64,000 nt of DNA from an uncultured Gammaproteobacteria bacterium (GCA_958295835.1 OY282378.1:5047694-5111693); one strand, 5' to 3'. Positions 36,802 through 46,129 are shown, counted from the first letter of the stretch. Numbers and translations are program-made. The notes: a model not told the origin generated them from the letters alone.

Positions 36802-38358
36802 ATGCGCTTCTTCAATACCGCCGGTCCCGTCAATCCCGAGGACCATTACTGCATTCCGCCGCTTGAGCGCTTCGACCTGGAGGAAGTGCTGGCGCTCGTC
36901 CGGATGAAGAAGTACTTCGTCCTGCACGCGCCGCGCCAGACGGGCAAGACCTCCGCCCTCCTGGCGCTCTGCGACCTGCTCAACCGGCAGGGCTACGCCT
37001 GCGTGTACACCACCGTCGAGACCGCGCGCACGGCCCGTGACGACGTGGAGGAGGCGATGCGGACGGTGCTCGCCGGATTGGGCTCGCAAGTGCGGTCAAC
37101 GTTGGGAGACGAGTTTCTGGCTATGGAATGGTCGCGCATCCTCGCCGAGTTCGGCCCGAGCGAGGCGTTGCGCGAGGCCCTGAAGCGCTGGTCGGAGGTA
37201 TCACCGAAGCCGTTGGTGCTGCTCATCGACGAGATCGACACCCTCCAGGGCGACCCGCTGCTCTCGACGCTCCAGCAGTTGCGGGGGGGCTACCCCATGC
37301 GCCCGGGGGCCTTTCCGCAGTGCGTGGTGCTGTGCGGGTTGCGCGACGTGCGCGACTACCGCATCCGGTCCACCAGCAGTCCGTTCAACATCGTGGCGGA
37401 GTCGCTGCGTCTGGGGGACTTCACGCAGGAGGAAACGCTGGCGTTGCTCGGCCAGCATACGGCGGAGACGGGGCAGGCGTTCACGGACGACGCCCGCGAG
37501 ACGATATGGACCCAGACCCTGGGCCAGCCGTGGCTGGTGAACGCACTGGCCTACGAGACCTGCTTCAGGCGCAAGGCCGGGCGCGACCGCTCCCGCGCGG
37601 TGAGCGCGGACGACATCGCCGAGGCGCGCGAAGCGCTCATCGTGCGCCGGGTGACGCATCTGGACCAGTTGGCGGACAAGCTCCGGGAAGACCGCGTGCG
37701 CCGGGTGGTCGAGCCGATGCTCAGCGGGGCGGACGAACACGCCTTCTCCAACCGCGACGTCGAGTACGTGCGCGACCTCGGGCTGATTGCCCGGGACAAG
37801 CCGGTGCGCATCGCCAACCCCATCTACGCGGAGGTCCTGCCGCGAGAGCTGGGCTGGGTCTTGCAGGAGACGCTGGACCTGAACACGACGTGGTACGTGG
37901 ACGCGGACGACAGCCTGAACCTGGACAGGCTGATGGAGGCGTTCCAGGACTTCTTCCGCCGGCACTCGGAGCATTGGAAGAACCGGTTCATGTACGAGGA
38001 GGCGTGGCCGCAGATTCTGTTGCAGGCGTATCTGCACCGGGTGGTGAACGGAGGCGGTCGCATCGAGCGGGAGTACGGCCTGGGCCGGGGGCGGGTGGAC
38101 CTGCTGATTGCCTGGCCGCGAGGCGGTCGGATGCGGGAGTACGTGGTGGAGTGCAAGGTGGTGCGCGCCGGGGATGGGCTGGAGAGCACGGTCAGGGATG
38201 GGGTGGAGCAGACCGCAGGGTACATGGCCCGTTGCGCGGCGGAGGCGGGGCATCTGGTGGTCATCGACCGGCGCGAGGGCCGGAGTTGGGAGGAGAAGGT
38301 GTTCCACCGGCAACAGCGGTCGAAGGGCAGCGTGCAGGTGGAAGTCTGGGGGATGTGA
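36802..38358 (+). CDS. AAA ATPase fused to PD-(D/E)XK nuclease-like domain
   Basis: A 518-residue protein. The N-terminal ATPase has Walker A APRQTGKTSALLAL and Walker B LVLLIDEID. The C-terminal part, about residues 430-515, shows GRGRVDLLIAW and EYVVECKVV, the D...ExK core of a PD-(D/E)XK nuclease. This AAA-ATPase-like plus PDDEXK_9-type layout is a widespread family without a firm role; many copies per genome suggest a selfish or defence function. The start at 36802 (MRFFNTAGPV) follows a GAGGA site nine bases upstream. The frame is open back to 36598, but that stretch lacks family similarity and lies in the leader behind the TATAAT box. Confidence 0.8.
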   Translation: MRFFNTAGPVNPEDHYCIPPLERFDLEEVLALVRMKKYFVLHAPRQTGKTSALLALCDLLNRQGYACVYTTVETARTARDDVEEAMRTVLAGLGSQVRSTLGDEFLAMEWSRILAEFGPSEALREALKRWSEVSPKPLVLLIDEIDTLQGDPLLSTLQQLRGGYPMRPGAFPQCVVLCGLRDVRDYRIRSTSSPFNIVAESLRLGDFTQEETLALLGQHTAETGQAFTDDARETIWTQTLGQPWLVNALAYETCFRRKAGRDRSRAVSADDIAEAREALIVRRVTHLDQLADKLREDRVRRVVEPMLSGADEHAFSNRDVEYVRDLGLIARDKPVRIANPIYAEVLPRELGWVLQETLDLNTTWYVDADDSLNLDRLMEAFQDFFRRHSEHWKNRFMYEEAWPQILLQAYLHRVVNGGGRIEREYGLGRGRVDLLIAWPRGGRMREYVVECKVVRAGDGLESTVRDGVEQTAGYMARCAAEAGHLVVIDRREGRSWEEKVFHRQQRSKGSVQVEVWGM

Positions 38359-38463
38359 CGCGGCCACCCTCGACCGCTCCTTCGGGTCAACTTCAAAGCC
38401 GCAAGCCGAATGGTCACGTTCTTCTACGAACCCGTCCCCTCCCTCATCGAGGCCCGATACGCC

Positions 38464-38754
38464 CTACCGGAACCACCAGTCACCTTGAACCGGAAGCGGT
38501 CCCGTCACCAGCTCGCCCGGCCGGAAGACCGAATCGTTGCCGGGCCGCCGCAGCTCTATCCGTGGCCCCGTATGACCTGTTCCGAGCGACATCGTTTCGA
38601 CGGTCGTTTCGGAAGGCATTTCGACGAAGGTTCCGGGGTCGATGACCAGACGGCGCGCCTCCGCACCGTGACCGCTCCCGGAAAGAGCGGCGCCGGCCAC
38701 CGTCAGGCAGACAACCGGCGCCAGCCAGAACGCACCATGCCTGCATTGCATCAT
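38464..38754 (-). CDS. Putative secreted protein, probably truncated
   Basis: A 96-residue frame starting MMQCRHGAFWLAPVVCLTVA, a plausible signal peptide with a cleavage region near GHGAEA. A hydrophilic tail follows and stops at the junction with unrelated sequence. The segment RIELRRPGNDSVFRPGELV resembles the start of an extracellular beta-sandwich repeat. The short length and abrupt end suggest a 5' fragment of a longer secreted protein. I do not recognise the family. Confidence 0.35.
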   Translation of the reverse strand: MMQCRHGAFWLAPVVCLTVAGAALSGSGHGAEARRLVIDPGTFVEMPSETTVETMSLGTGHTGPRIELRRPGNDSVFRPGELVTGPLPVQGDWWFR

Positions 38755-39008
38755 GACGGATGCTCCCCGATTCACGGACTCGGAATCGTATCCACTCTTC
38801 CCCATCGAACCGTGGCTCGCGATTCGACGTCTTCCATCTCGATTGTCCGAGCACTCCGGACAAACGCCCGAACGAATCGGCGCTTGCGAGATGAAGCCTC
38901 CGACGCCATACCCGTTCTTCTCGTAGCTCCCCACCGGCGACGTCCGCGCATGGCCGTCGTTACACTTCACGCTCCTACTGTGCCCGTGTCGTCAGGATCG
39001 GCGTCACG

Positions 39009-39449
39009 GTGCGGCCCGGTATCCGGGCAAGCCTCGAGAAGAAAGAATTGCGCGCAAGAGAGCCCATCAGGATCAAGCTGTCTTCGGAGGAAGCGGTCCA
39101 TGCGGCGGTGTTCGGCTGGGGCGCCGACAACAGGATCATCCGTCTTTATCCGAACCGGGCAGTGTCGGATCCGACGCTCGAAGCGGGAGGCAGTGTGATC
39201 CTGCCACGTGCCGGGGAAGGTCATATCTGGTCAGCGCCGATGCCGGGCAACGCCGAGGATCACGAGGCGTTCATCGTGCTGGCCGCCGGCGAACGGCTCG
39301 CCTTCGAAGGGCTGACCCGCCGGGCGGGCGACTCCGTGGAGAAAACGATACTGGCCGGCGTCCCTGCCACCTCCTTCTTCGCCGCGCTCGCGAAGCTCGA
39401 CACGTCCCGTCTCGCCCTGACCGTTCTGCCCTATCGGGTGACGAGGTAA
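39009..39449 (+). pseudogene. DUF4384 domain, probable N-terminally truncated fragment
   Basis: A 146-residue frame from a GTG. The core (EPIRIKLSSEEAVHAAVFGWG, then NRIIRLYPNRAV and a VILPRAGEGHIW strand) matches DUF4384, a beta-sandwich domain found at the end of longer secreted or kinase-like proteins. There is no signal peptide, and the frame stays open upstream, so the N-terminal part is probably lost. The stop is followed within 6 bp by fragments of two other genes. Confidence 0.5.
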
Positions 39450-39454
39450 ACGAC

Positions 39455-39540
39455 CTCCCGCGCATCGAGAAAGCGCAGCGCCTCGTTCGAGACATCGGAC
39501 CCCGGCGCTGCCGCCGCGAGCACATCCCGCGCCCGGGGGA
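39455..39540 (-). pseudogene. Oxidoreductase internal fragment (copy of about 11604-11691)
   Basis: About 86 bp are nearly identical to the GcvT-domain part of the oxidoreductase gene (the AAAAPGSDVSNEALRFLDARE region). Both ends are abrupt. It joins a copy of the Rpn gene tail with no spacer. Confidence 0.75.
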
Positions 39541-39670
39541 GAGCTTCTCGCCCGCGTGGACCCGGCGGCGGGCGGTGTGGACCGGTGCGGCGCCGACGGG
39601 AGTTCCCCGCGGGCATTCCCGTGAAAGCTCCCGCGGGGACTGACGGGGCCGTTCTCCCTGCCGACTTGCG
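39541..39670 (+). pseudogene. Rpn nuclease 3' tail fragment with hairpin
   Basis: Matches about 10745-10855, the last codons of the Rpn gene plus the following TGACGGGGCCGTTCTCC segment, with a few changes and a small insertion. It contains a perfect 9-bp stem (CCCCGCGGG / CCCGCGGGG, 39605-39638). The conserved tail after the stop in both copies suggests that the original unit extended past the coding region. Confidence 0.7.
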
Positions 39671-39677
39671 AGACGAT

Positions 39678-40454
39678 TCAGGATTCATCGCGCGCGGCTG
39701 CATCGCGGGAAGGCTGCGCGTCGGGGGCGTACCGGGAGAACGCGCCCGAATACGCCTTCGGGCGGGGTGGCGCATAGCCGCCGCGCTTCGACGTCCCGAT
39801 CCCGAGGGTCGCGAGACCTTCGACGATCTTTACCGCCGCGGTGACCCCCTCCACCACCGGCACCCCCAGCTCCTCGGAGAGCGAACGGGCCATGTCCACC
39901 ATGCCCGCGCAGCCGAGCACGATGGATTCACAGCCGTCTTCGTCGAGGGCGCGGCGGACCTCGGACCGGAGCCGATCGCGGGCGCCCGACGCCGCGTCCT
40001 CCAGCGCGAGCACGGGGATCTCCGAAGCGCGGACCTTGCGGCAGAGATCCGCGTATCCGTAGCGCCGCGCGAGATGCTCGATGGCCGGCGCGGAACGGGC
40101 GAGGGTGGTGACCACCGTGAAGCTTCCCGAGACGATCGACGCCACCTGCATCGCCGCCTGGCAGATCCCGATGACCGGGGCGGAGGTCATGCACCGTGCC
40201 GCGTCCACCCCGGTGTCGTCGAAGCATCCGACGATGATGCCATCTGCGTCCGGATGGGCGTTCACCGCGTCGAGCATCGGGGGGATCGAGAACACCTCGT
40301 CGTAGTACCCCTCGATGCTTTCCGGCCCGTACCCGGCCGTCGCCGCGATCAGCTCGGTCCCCTGCGCCGCGACGGCGGTTGCCGCGGCGAGCATACTGCC
40401 GGTCATCGAGGCCGTCGTATTGGGGTTGACGAGCAGTATCCTGATCGCGGGCAT
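39678..40454 (-). CDS. Aspartate/glutamate/hydantoin racemase family protein
   Basis: A 258-residue cytoplasmic enzyme starting MPAIRILLVNPNTTASMT, the family signature for hydantoin-type racemases. The paired catalytic cysteines are Cys77 (IIVGCFDD) and Cys182 (VLGCAGM), which take and give the alpha proton on opposite faces of the substrate. The last ~25 residues are a loose tail rich in Arg and Ala. It is downstream of and in line with the ABC transporter operon (130-bp gap), so the transported compound may be a substrate or precursor. Which hydantoin or amino acid it acts on cannot be read from the sequence. Confidence 0.85.
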   Translation of the reverse strand: MPAIRILLVNPNTTASMTGSMLAAATAVAAQGTELIAATAGYGPESIEGYYDEVFSIPPMLDAVNAHPDADGIIVGCFDDTGVDAARCMTSAPVIGICQAAMQVASIVSGSFTVVTTLARSAPAIEHLARRYGYADLCRKVRASEIPVLALEDAASGARDRLRSEVRRALDEDGCESIVLGCAGMVDMARSLSEELGVPVVEGVTAAVKIVEGLATLGIGTSKRGGYAPPRPKAYSGAFSRYAPDAQPSRDAAARDES

Positions 40455-40583
40455 GTCCTGTTGCTCCCTGGTCCCTTGTCCGTGAAATCTTCGACAAGAC
40501 GACGAAGATTCGTTCGCCGGCCGGCGTCCGGTTCCGGCGATGCCGGGCCGGGATCCTCGATCCTCCGCGCGGCGCCCTCCCGC

Positions 40584-41432
40584 CTACACCATCCCCTCGC
40601 CGGCGTCCGTGCCGTGCTTCAGTCGGCGCCGCCGCAACAGGGAGATGAAGGAGAGGCAGAGCATGATGACGAGAAAGGATACCCCGGTGGTCACGGTGCC
40701 CAGCGCGTAGAGCACCGGAGTGGTCGCGGTGGTGGTCATCCCGAAGATCTCGAGCGGCAGGGTGTTGTGCACGCCGGCCGCGAGCAGGGTGCGCGCGAAC
40801 TCGTCGAACGACAGCGTGAACCCGAACAGGCCGACGCCGACCAGGCTCGGACCGATGATCGGCAGCACCACGTACCGGAACACCTGCCAGGGACGCGCGC
40901 CCAGATCCCGCGCCGCTTCCTCGTAGGAGGGGTCGAATCGGTTGAACACCGCGAACATGATGAGCAGCCCGAACGGCAGGGTCCACGTCAGGTGCGCGCC
41001 GAGTCCCGAGCTGTACCAGTGCGGCTCGAATCCGGCCCGGTCGAACATCAGGCCGATCCCGAGGGTGATCAGGATCGAGGGCACGATCAGGCTGGCCACG
41101 GTGAGGTAGAACACCACGGTGGCGCCGCGAAACGGCTTCCGGAACGCGAGGCCGGCGGCCAGCGAGAACACCACGGTCAGCCCCATGACCACGCACGCCA
41201 GGGTGAACGAGCGTGCGAACGACCCCTCGAAATCCCCGACCATCTGCGGCTCGAAGAGCTTCCCGAACCAGTGCAGCGACACCCCGTTCATCGGGAAGGT
41301 GAGTCCGCCGTCGACCCCCTGGAACGACAGGATGACGATCGCGATGATGGGTCCGTACATGAACACCACGAACAACGCGAAGAAGAGCGCGAGGGCGCGG
41401 AACTCGACCCTCCGCCTTGCGCCCCGGCGCAC
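40584..41432 (-). CDS. ABC transporter permease (PotC-like)
   Basis: A 282-residue inner-membrane permease with six helices and the EAA loop EEAARDLGARPWQVFRYVVLP, typical of the spermidine/putrescine (PotC) and AfuB-like group. It starts with GTG one base after the stop of the other permease. With 41434-42267, 42369-43664 and 43892-44974 it completes an importer. A basic RRRRLKHG tail follows the last helix. Confidence 0.88.
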   Translation of the reverse strand: MRRGARRRVEFRALALFFALFVVFMYGPIIAIVILSFQGVDGGLTFPMNGVSLHWFGKLFEPQMVGDFEGSFARSFTLACVVMGLTVVFSLAAGLAFRKPFRGATVVFYLTVASLIVPSILITLGIGLMFDRAGFEPHWYSSGLGAHLTWTLPFGLLIMFAVFNRFDPSYEEAARDLGARPWQVFRYVVLPIIGPSLVGVGLFGFTLSFDEFARTLLAAGVHNTLPLEIFGMTTTATTPVLYALGTVTTGVSFLVIMLCLSFISLLRRRRLKHGTDAGEGMV

Positions 41433-41433
41433 G

Positions 41434-42267
41434 TCACAGCTCCTTGCGCACGTCGACGATCCGCATCAGCGCCGCCACCATCATCAGCACCACGGCGAGC
41501 AGGATGACCGCATCGGCAGCCGCGGCCGGGTACTGGAGCAGGGCCCGCTTGTTGTTCATCGCGACCCCCACCGACGCGCTCTGGCCGCCCGACATCATCT
41601 GCACGGTCACGAAGTCACCCATCACCAGCGTGACCACGAAGATCGTCCCGATCGCGATGCCGGGCTTGCACAGCGGCAGGATCACGTGCCGGACGGTGCG
41701 CCAGGTCCCCGCGCCCGCGTCGTAGGCGGCCTCGATCACCGAGGGATCGATGCGCATCATGGAGTTGAAGATGGGCACCACCATGAACAGCGTGTAGAGG
41801 TGCACGAAGGCGAGCACCACGGAGAAGTCCGAGAACAGCAGCCACTCCAGCGGCTCGTCGATCAGGCCCGCCGCGAGCAGCCCTTCGTTGACCAGGCCGT
41901 GGCGGCCGAGCACCGGGATCCAGGCGATCATGCGGATGACGTTCGAGGTCCAGAACGGGATGGTGCAGAGCAGGAACAGCACGATCTGCCATTTCAGGTC
42001 GGGCACGTGGAAGGCGAGGAAGTAGGCGACGGTGAACCCGATGAGGAACGTGAAGATCCACGTCAGCAGGGCGAACTTGAGGGTCGCGAGGTAGATCGTG
42101 TAGGTCACCGAAGAGGTGAAGAGCTCTTCGTAGTTGGTCCACACGAAGTCCGGGAGCAGCTCGAACTCGTTGTAGTCCCAGAAGCTGACCACGCCGATCA
42201 GCGCGATCGGGACGACCAGGAACAGGACCAGGGTGAGGGTGAGGGGCAGGACCTGGAGGTATCGCAT
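41434..42267 (-). CDS. ABC transporter permease (PotB-like)
   Basis: A 277-residue permease: signal-anchor-like first helix, a long periplasmic loop (SFWDYNEFELLPDFVWTNYEELF), and the EAA loop IEAAYDAGAGTWRTVRHVILP. This is the PotB-type half of a heterodimeric channel. A strong hairpin lies between the binding-protein gene and this start. A broken copy of its first 50 codons, with ATG changed to ACG, lies at 45978-46129. Confidence 0.88.
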   Translation of the reverse strand: MRYLQVLPLTLTLVLFLVVPIALIGVVSFWDYNEFELLPDFVWTNYEELFTSSVTYTIYLATLKFALLTWIFTFLIGFTVAYFLAFHVPDLKWQIVLFLLCTIPFWTSNVIRMIAWIPVLGRHGLVNEGLLAAGLIDEPLEWLLFSDFSVVLAFVHLYTLFMVVPIFNSMMRIDPSVIEAAYDAGAGTWRTVRHVILPLCKPGIAIGTIFVVTLVMGDFVTVQMMSGGQSASVGVAMNNKRALLQYPAAAADAVILLAVVLMMVAALMRIVDVRKEL

Positions 42268-42313
42268 GAGCCGCCGGGCCGCTCAGCGGCGTTCGCGGGA
42301 ACGTTCGAGGAAA

Positions 42314-42337
42314 GGCCGGCGGCGGATGCCGCCGGCC
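42314..42337 (-). terminator. Attenuator-like hairpin inside the ABC operon
   Basis: GGCCGGCGGC and GCCGCCGGCC form a perfect 10-bp stem with a four-base loop, followed on the minus strand by TTTCC. It lies after the binding-protein stop and before the permease genes. This is the usual place for partial termination or 3'-end protection that keeps binding protein in excess of membrane parts. Confidence 0.55.
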
Positions 42338-42368
42338 CCCTTCGTCACGAATGACGCCCGGCGTGGCG

Positions 42369-43664
42369 CTAGGCCGCGATGAACTCGTTCCACTTCCGCA
42401 CCATGTACCGGTTCTCGTCCATCACCGAGTTCCAGCACTCCACCGCGCCCATGCGCTCGTAGAAGGAGCCACCGTCGCGCACCGCGCCCGCGGACTCCAT
42501 CTTCTGCCCGAACGGGTTGAGGACGTCGCCCTTCGCGGGCTTGCCCTCGAACCAGTAGCCCCACTCGTCATCGCTCATGTGGGCCTTCGAGGTCTCGGGC
42601 GCGGCGGAGTAGTAGCCCTGGCGCATGAGCAGTCCGCCGACCCAGCCCGAGAGGTACCAGTCGAGGTACTCGTAGGCCGCGTCGAGCTCGATCCCCGAGA
42701 GGTTCGCGGACAGGCCGAGCCCGCCGCCCCAGGAGCGATAGCCTTCCTTCAGCGGTTGGTAGACGCAGGGGATCCCCATCGAGCGGACCTTGGTGATCGC
42801 CGGCGACCACATCGACTGGATGACCACTTCGCCGGACGCCATCAGGTTCACCGACTCGTCGAAGGTCTTCCAGAACGCCCGGAACTGTCCGGCCTTCTTC
42901 GCCTCGGTGAAGATCGCCATGGTGCTGTCGATCTCGTCCGTCGTCATGTTGCCCTTGTCGCCGTAGCGCACCTCGCCCATCGCCTCGCAGACCATGGCCG
43001 CGTCCATGATGCCGATGGAGGCGATGTTCAGGATCGACGCCTTGCCCCTGAACTCGGGGTTGAGCAGCTCCGTCCAGCTCTCGATGGGGCGGCCGATCAG
43101 GTCGGGCCGGATGCCCAGGGTGTCGGCGTTGTAGATGGTCGGCACCATCGTGTACCAGTTGGTCATCCCCGCCGCGAATTGCTTGTCGCCCGGCTTCTCG
43201 ACGAAGCTCACGGTATGCGGCGCGGTGCCCTGCGCGATCTTCGAGGTCGGGGTCAGCCTGCCGTCCTTGAAGATGCCCACGATCTTGTCGAAGTACTTCA
43301 GCCGCGAGATGTCCATCGGCTGGAGATTGCCCGCCCCCCAGACCTTCTTGAGGGTGAAGTACTCGATGTCGGCGATGTCGAAGCCCTTCGGCTGGGTGAC
43401 GACGCGCTGCGCGGTGGAGTCGGTGTCGAGCGCGGTCATCTGCAAGGTGATGCCGAGGTCTTCCTTCGCCTTCTCGGCAATGGCGTTGATGTTCGACACG
43501 CCGGTCCCGAACTGGCGCAGGGTGACGTTCTTGATGTTCTGGGCCCACACCATCGGAAAGCCGGTGACCACACCGCTTCCGGCGACGGCGCCCGACAGGG
43601 CCGCGCCGCGCTTGAGCATCGCGCGGCGGGTGAGGGTTCGACTCGCTTTCTTCCTCTTTGGCAT
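42369..43664 (-). CDS. Periplasmic substrate-binding protein (PotD-like, Tat signal)
   Basis: A 431-residue extracytoplasmic solute-binding protein. The N-terminus has a twin-arginine signal (LTRRAMLKRGAALSG) and a probable cleavage after MVWAQ. The body is a two-lobe PotD/AfuA-type fold (FDIADIEYFTLKKVWGAG; TNWYTMVPTIYNADTLGI; NLMASGEVVIQSMW). The start at 43664 is set by GGAGGAAGTG just before the ATG; the frame is open 88 codons further but in non-family sequence. The ligand is probably a polyamine or other small cationic compound by family. The 3' two-fifths are duplicated at 46489-47031. Confidence 0.88.
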   Translation of the reverse strand: MPKRKKASRTLTRRAMLKRGAALSGAVAGSGVVTGFPMVWAQNIKNVTLRQFGTGVSNINAIAEKAKEDLGITLQMTALDTDSTAQRVVTQPKGFDIADIEYFTLKKVWGAGNLQPMDISRLKYFDKIVGIFKDGRLTPTSKIAQGTAPHTVSFVEKPGDKQFAAGMTNWYTMVPTIYNADTLGIRPDLIGRPIESWTELLNPEFRGKASILNIASIGIMDAAMVCEAMGEVRYGDKGNMTTDEIDSTMAIFTEAKKAGQFRAFWKTFDESVNLMASGEVVIQSMWSPAITKVRSMGIPCVYQPLKEGYRSWGGGLGLSANLSGIELDAAYEYLDWYLSGWVGGLLMRQGYYSAAPETSKAHMSDDEWGYWFEGKPAKGDVLNPFGQKMESAGAVRDGGSFYERMGAVECWNSVMDENRYMVRKWNEFIAA

Positions 43665-43891
43665 CACTTCCTCCTGTTGTATTTCGAGTGTCTTGAGTTT
43701 GCCCGGGCTTCCACTTCTCGAGCTTGCCCGGACTTCCACCGTACCAGCCTGTTTCCACCTCCACCGTACCGAACAGTCTTTCGAGGCGCGGGGGGCGGCC
43801 ACGAGGACGCGCGCCGCAACCCGTCCGGACGCCTCCACGTCATCGGCGTCCACAACCGTCGCGCATGGGACGCCCCTGGCCCCGGACCGGC

Positions 43892-44974
43892 TCAATCCCC
43901 GAGCAGATGGACCGCATCGGCGCTCCACGACGCGACGACGTCCGATCCCACCTCCACCGGCGCGGAGTAGAACTCCTTGTCGCCCATGGTGACGGAAAAC
44001 TCCCCGGCTCCTCCGACCTCCAGCTCGATCCGGACGAGCGAGCCGTGGTACTCGACCGCGCGCACCGAGCCGGGAATCGTATTGTCCGGCCGATCGTCCG
44101 TCCGTCCGCGGCGGATCCGCACGAGGTCGGAACGCACCGCGACGCTCGCGGCCCCCCGGCCCGGCCCGGCCGCATCGCCTGCCCCGGCCACGACGCCTCC
44201 GGCCACGTTCAGCCGGAACCCGCCCGCCGGTGCCGGCGCCGGCTCGCCTTCGAGCACGTTGTGTCCGCCGATGAACCGTGCGACGAAGCGCGTGGCCGGC
44301 GCATTGTAGATCGTGCGCGGCGGGCCGACCTGCTCGATACGGCCGTGATCCATGACCACCACCGTATCGGCGACGGCCATGGCTTCCTGCTGCGAATGGG
44401 TCACGTGGACGAACGTGATCCCGAGGTCGCGCTGCAGCCGCCGGAGCTCGCCGCGCATGCGTACCCGCAGGAAGGGGTCCAGGGCCGAGAGCGGCTCGTC
44501 GAGGAGGAGCACCGCGGGGTTGGTGACGAGCGCGCGGGCGAGCGCGACGCGCTGCTGCTGTCCGCCGGAGAGCTGCGAGGGCATGCGCTGCACGTACCCT
44601 TCCATATGGACGAGGCGGAGCTTCCCGAGCGCGGCGTCATGGCGTTCGGGCTTCGGCACGCCCCGCATCCGCAGGCTGAACGCGACGTTGTCCCGGCAGT
44701 TCAGGTGCGGGAACAGCGCATAGTTCTGGAACATCATCGCGGTCGGGCGCTCGGCCGGCGTCAGCCCGCCGACGTCGGCCCCGTCGATCGAGATGCGGCC
44801 CGCGCTGATCTCCTCGTGGCCGGCGATCATGCGCAGGGTGGACGTCTTGCCGCATCCGGACGGACCGAGCAGGCAGCAGTAGCTGCCGGCGGGCACCGCG
44901 AGATCGACGTGATCGACCGCGGTCACCGCGCCGTAGGATTTCACGACTCCGGCGAGCTCGATGCGGCCTTTCAT
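43892..44974 (-). CDS. ABC transporter ATPase (PotA-like), copy 1
   Basis: A 360-residue ATPase: Walker A GPSGCGKT (37-44), Q-loop FQNYALFPH, signature LSGGQQQR, Walker B LLLDEPLSALD and H-loop VTHSQQEA. A C-terminal TOBE-like regulatory domain ends the protein. The ATG at 44974 (MKGRIELAG) is preferred over one 13 codons upstream because the family starts there. It is the first gene of the four-gene importer, 227 bp before the binding-protein gene. An otherwise identical second copy lies at 47115-48197; the single base difference I see is silent. Confidence 0.9.
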   Translation of the reverse strand: MKGRIELAGVVKSYGAVTAVDHVDLAVPAGSYCCLLGPSGCGKTSTLRMIAGHEEISAGRISIDGADVGGLTPAERPTAMMFQNYALFPHLNCRDNVAFSLRMRGVPKPERHDAALGKLRLVHMEGYVQRMPSQLSGGQQQRVALARALVTNPAVLLLDEPLSALDPFLRVRMRGELRRLQRDLGITFVHVTHSQQEAMAVADTVVVMDHGRIEQVGPPRTIYNAPATRFVARFIGGHNVLEGEPAPAPAGGFRLNVAGGVVAGAGDAAGPGRGAASVAVRSDLVRIRRGRTDDRPDNTIPGSVRAVEYHGSLVRIELEVGGAGEFSVTMGDKEFYSAPVEVGSDVVASWSADAVHLLGD

Positions 44975-45317
44975 GGGAGATGCCGGGGGTCCGGGAGCCG
45001 GCGGAGCCGGCACGGGGGATCGGTCCGGGCCCGAGAGATCGACGTTTCAACCATGTGCGCCATCACCGGTCATGTTGCCACGATGCGGCAGAAGCTGCAT
45101 GGGGACGCTCTCGCCGGGGACCGCGCGCGTCGCCGGATTCGCGCCCTGCACTGCCTGCACGGACGCCGTTGCGTCGCCGGCCCCGACAAGAGGTCTACCC
45201 TGCATCGGAACGAATCGCTTCGGACAAACTCGATACGGCGGTTGCCGCCGGTCGTGGAAGCTGATATTGAGAGCGGACCGGATCGGGCCGGGCCGATCTC
45301 GATAGCCACACGGACAC
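44975..45317. other. Intergenic, 343 bp, divergent
   Basis: Between the divergent ATPase gene and the Uma2 gene. The first ~95 bp (to about 45070) match the upstream region of the second ATPase copy, so the repeat ends here. The rest is lower in GC and shows nothing recognisable; it should contain the promoters. Confidence 0.4.
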
Positions 45318-45938
45318 ATGAACACAGCCCTTCAGCCCACGTGGGGCCCGGTGTCCGCGGACACCCCCGCCCTGCTCGTCCAACTCCAGCCCGTCCTGCG
45401 TCTCACGGACGACCAATTCTACGAATTCTGCCAGCTCAACAAGGAGTTGCGCATCGAGCGGACGGCTTGGGGAGGGCTGCTGATCATGCCGCCGGCGGGG
45501 GGGTATTCCAGCGAAAGGAACGCGGAGGTCACGTTCCAGTTGAGGCTTTGGGCCAAGCGGGATGGAACGGGCGCTACGTTCGATTCCTCCGGCGGCTTCG
45601 TGCTGCCCAACGGAGCGGTTCGTTCGCCGGATGCTTCCTGGATCGGCCATGCCCGGCTGGCTTCCCTGACCGCCGAGCAGCGCATGAAGTTTCTTCCCCT
45701 GTGCCCCGATTTCGTCATCGAGCTCCGGTCCCTCACCGACAGCCTGTCCGTGCTCCAAGACAAGATGCGCGAATACGTGGACAACGGCGCGCGGCTCGGC
45801 TGGTTGATCGATCCCTCCGGCCGGCAGGTGTTCGTCCACCGTCCCGGCGAGCCGGTGGAACGCCTCGATGAACCGGAGGGCATGTCCGCCGACCCGGTGT
45901 TGTCCGGGTTCCGTCTGGAGATGAGCGACATCTGGTAG
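45318..45938 (+). CDS. Uma2-family putative endonuclease
   Basis: A 206-residue protein of the Uma2 (DUF820) family with a PD-(D/E)XK-like fold: LRIERTAWGGLLIMPPAG, VRSPDASWIGHARL and FVIELRSLTDSLSVLQDKM, where the D...ExR/K pattern marks the active site. The family is abundant in cyanobacteria and mobile regions; its target is unknown. It lies between two copies of the ABC transporter block and in the opposite orientation, so it probably arrived with the rearrangement. Confidence 0.8.
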   Translation: MNTALQPTWGPVSADTPALLVQLQPVLRLTDDQFYEFCQLNKELRIERTAWGGLLIMPPAGGYSSERNAEVTFQLRLWAKRDGTGATFDSSGGFVLPNGAVRSPDASWIGHARLASLTAEQRMKFLPLCPDFVIELRSLTDSLSVLQDKMREYVDNGARLGWLIDPSGRQVFVHRPGEPVERLDEPEGMSADPVLSGFRLEMSDIW

Positions 45939-45977
45939 CTTGGCCGGCGCTTTTGCCGTTTCCTGCGAAATCGTGCG

Positions 45978-46129
45978 GAAGAGGTGAAGAGCTCTTCGTA
46001 GTTGGTCCACACGAAGTCCGGAAGCAGCTCGAACTCGTTGTAGTCCCAGAAGCTGACCACGCCGATCAGCGTGATCGGGACGACCAGGAACAGGATCAGG
46101 GTGAGGGGCAGGACCTGGAGGTATCGCGT
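45978..46129 (-). pseudogene. PotB-like permease 5' fragment
   Basis: About 50 codons closely match the start of the permease gene at 41434-42267. The start codon has become ACG and six bases are missing near the signal helix. The sequence continues past the start into a copy of the intergenic hairpin region (to about 46233) and then ends in A+T-rich DNA. Confidence 0.8.

Noticed and set aside
43724..45871. A 715-codon plus-strand frame across the ABC ATPase gene
   Set aside because: Opposite-strand shadow that crosses the true start region and a gene boundary; the ATPase motifs are all on the minus strand.
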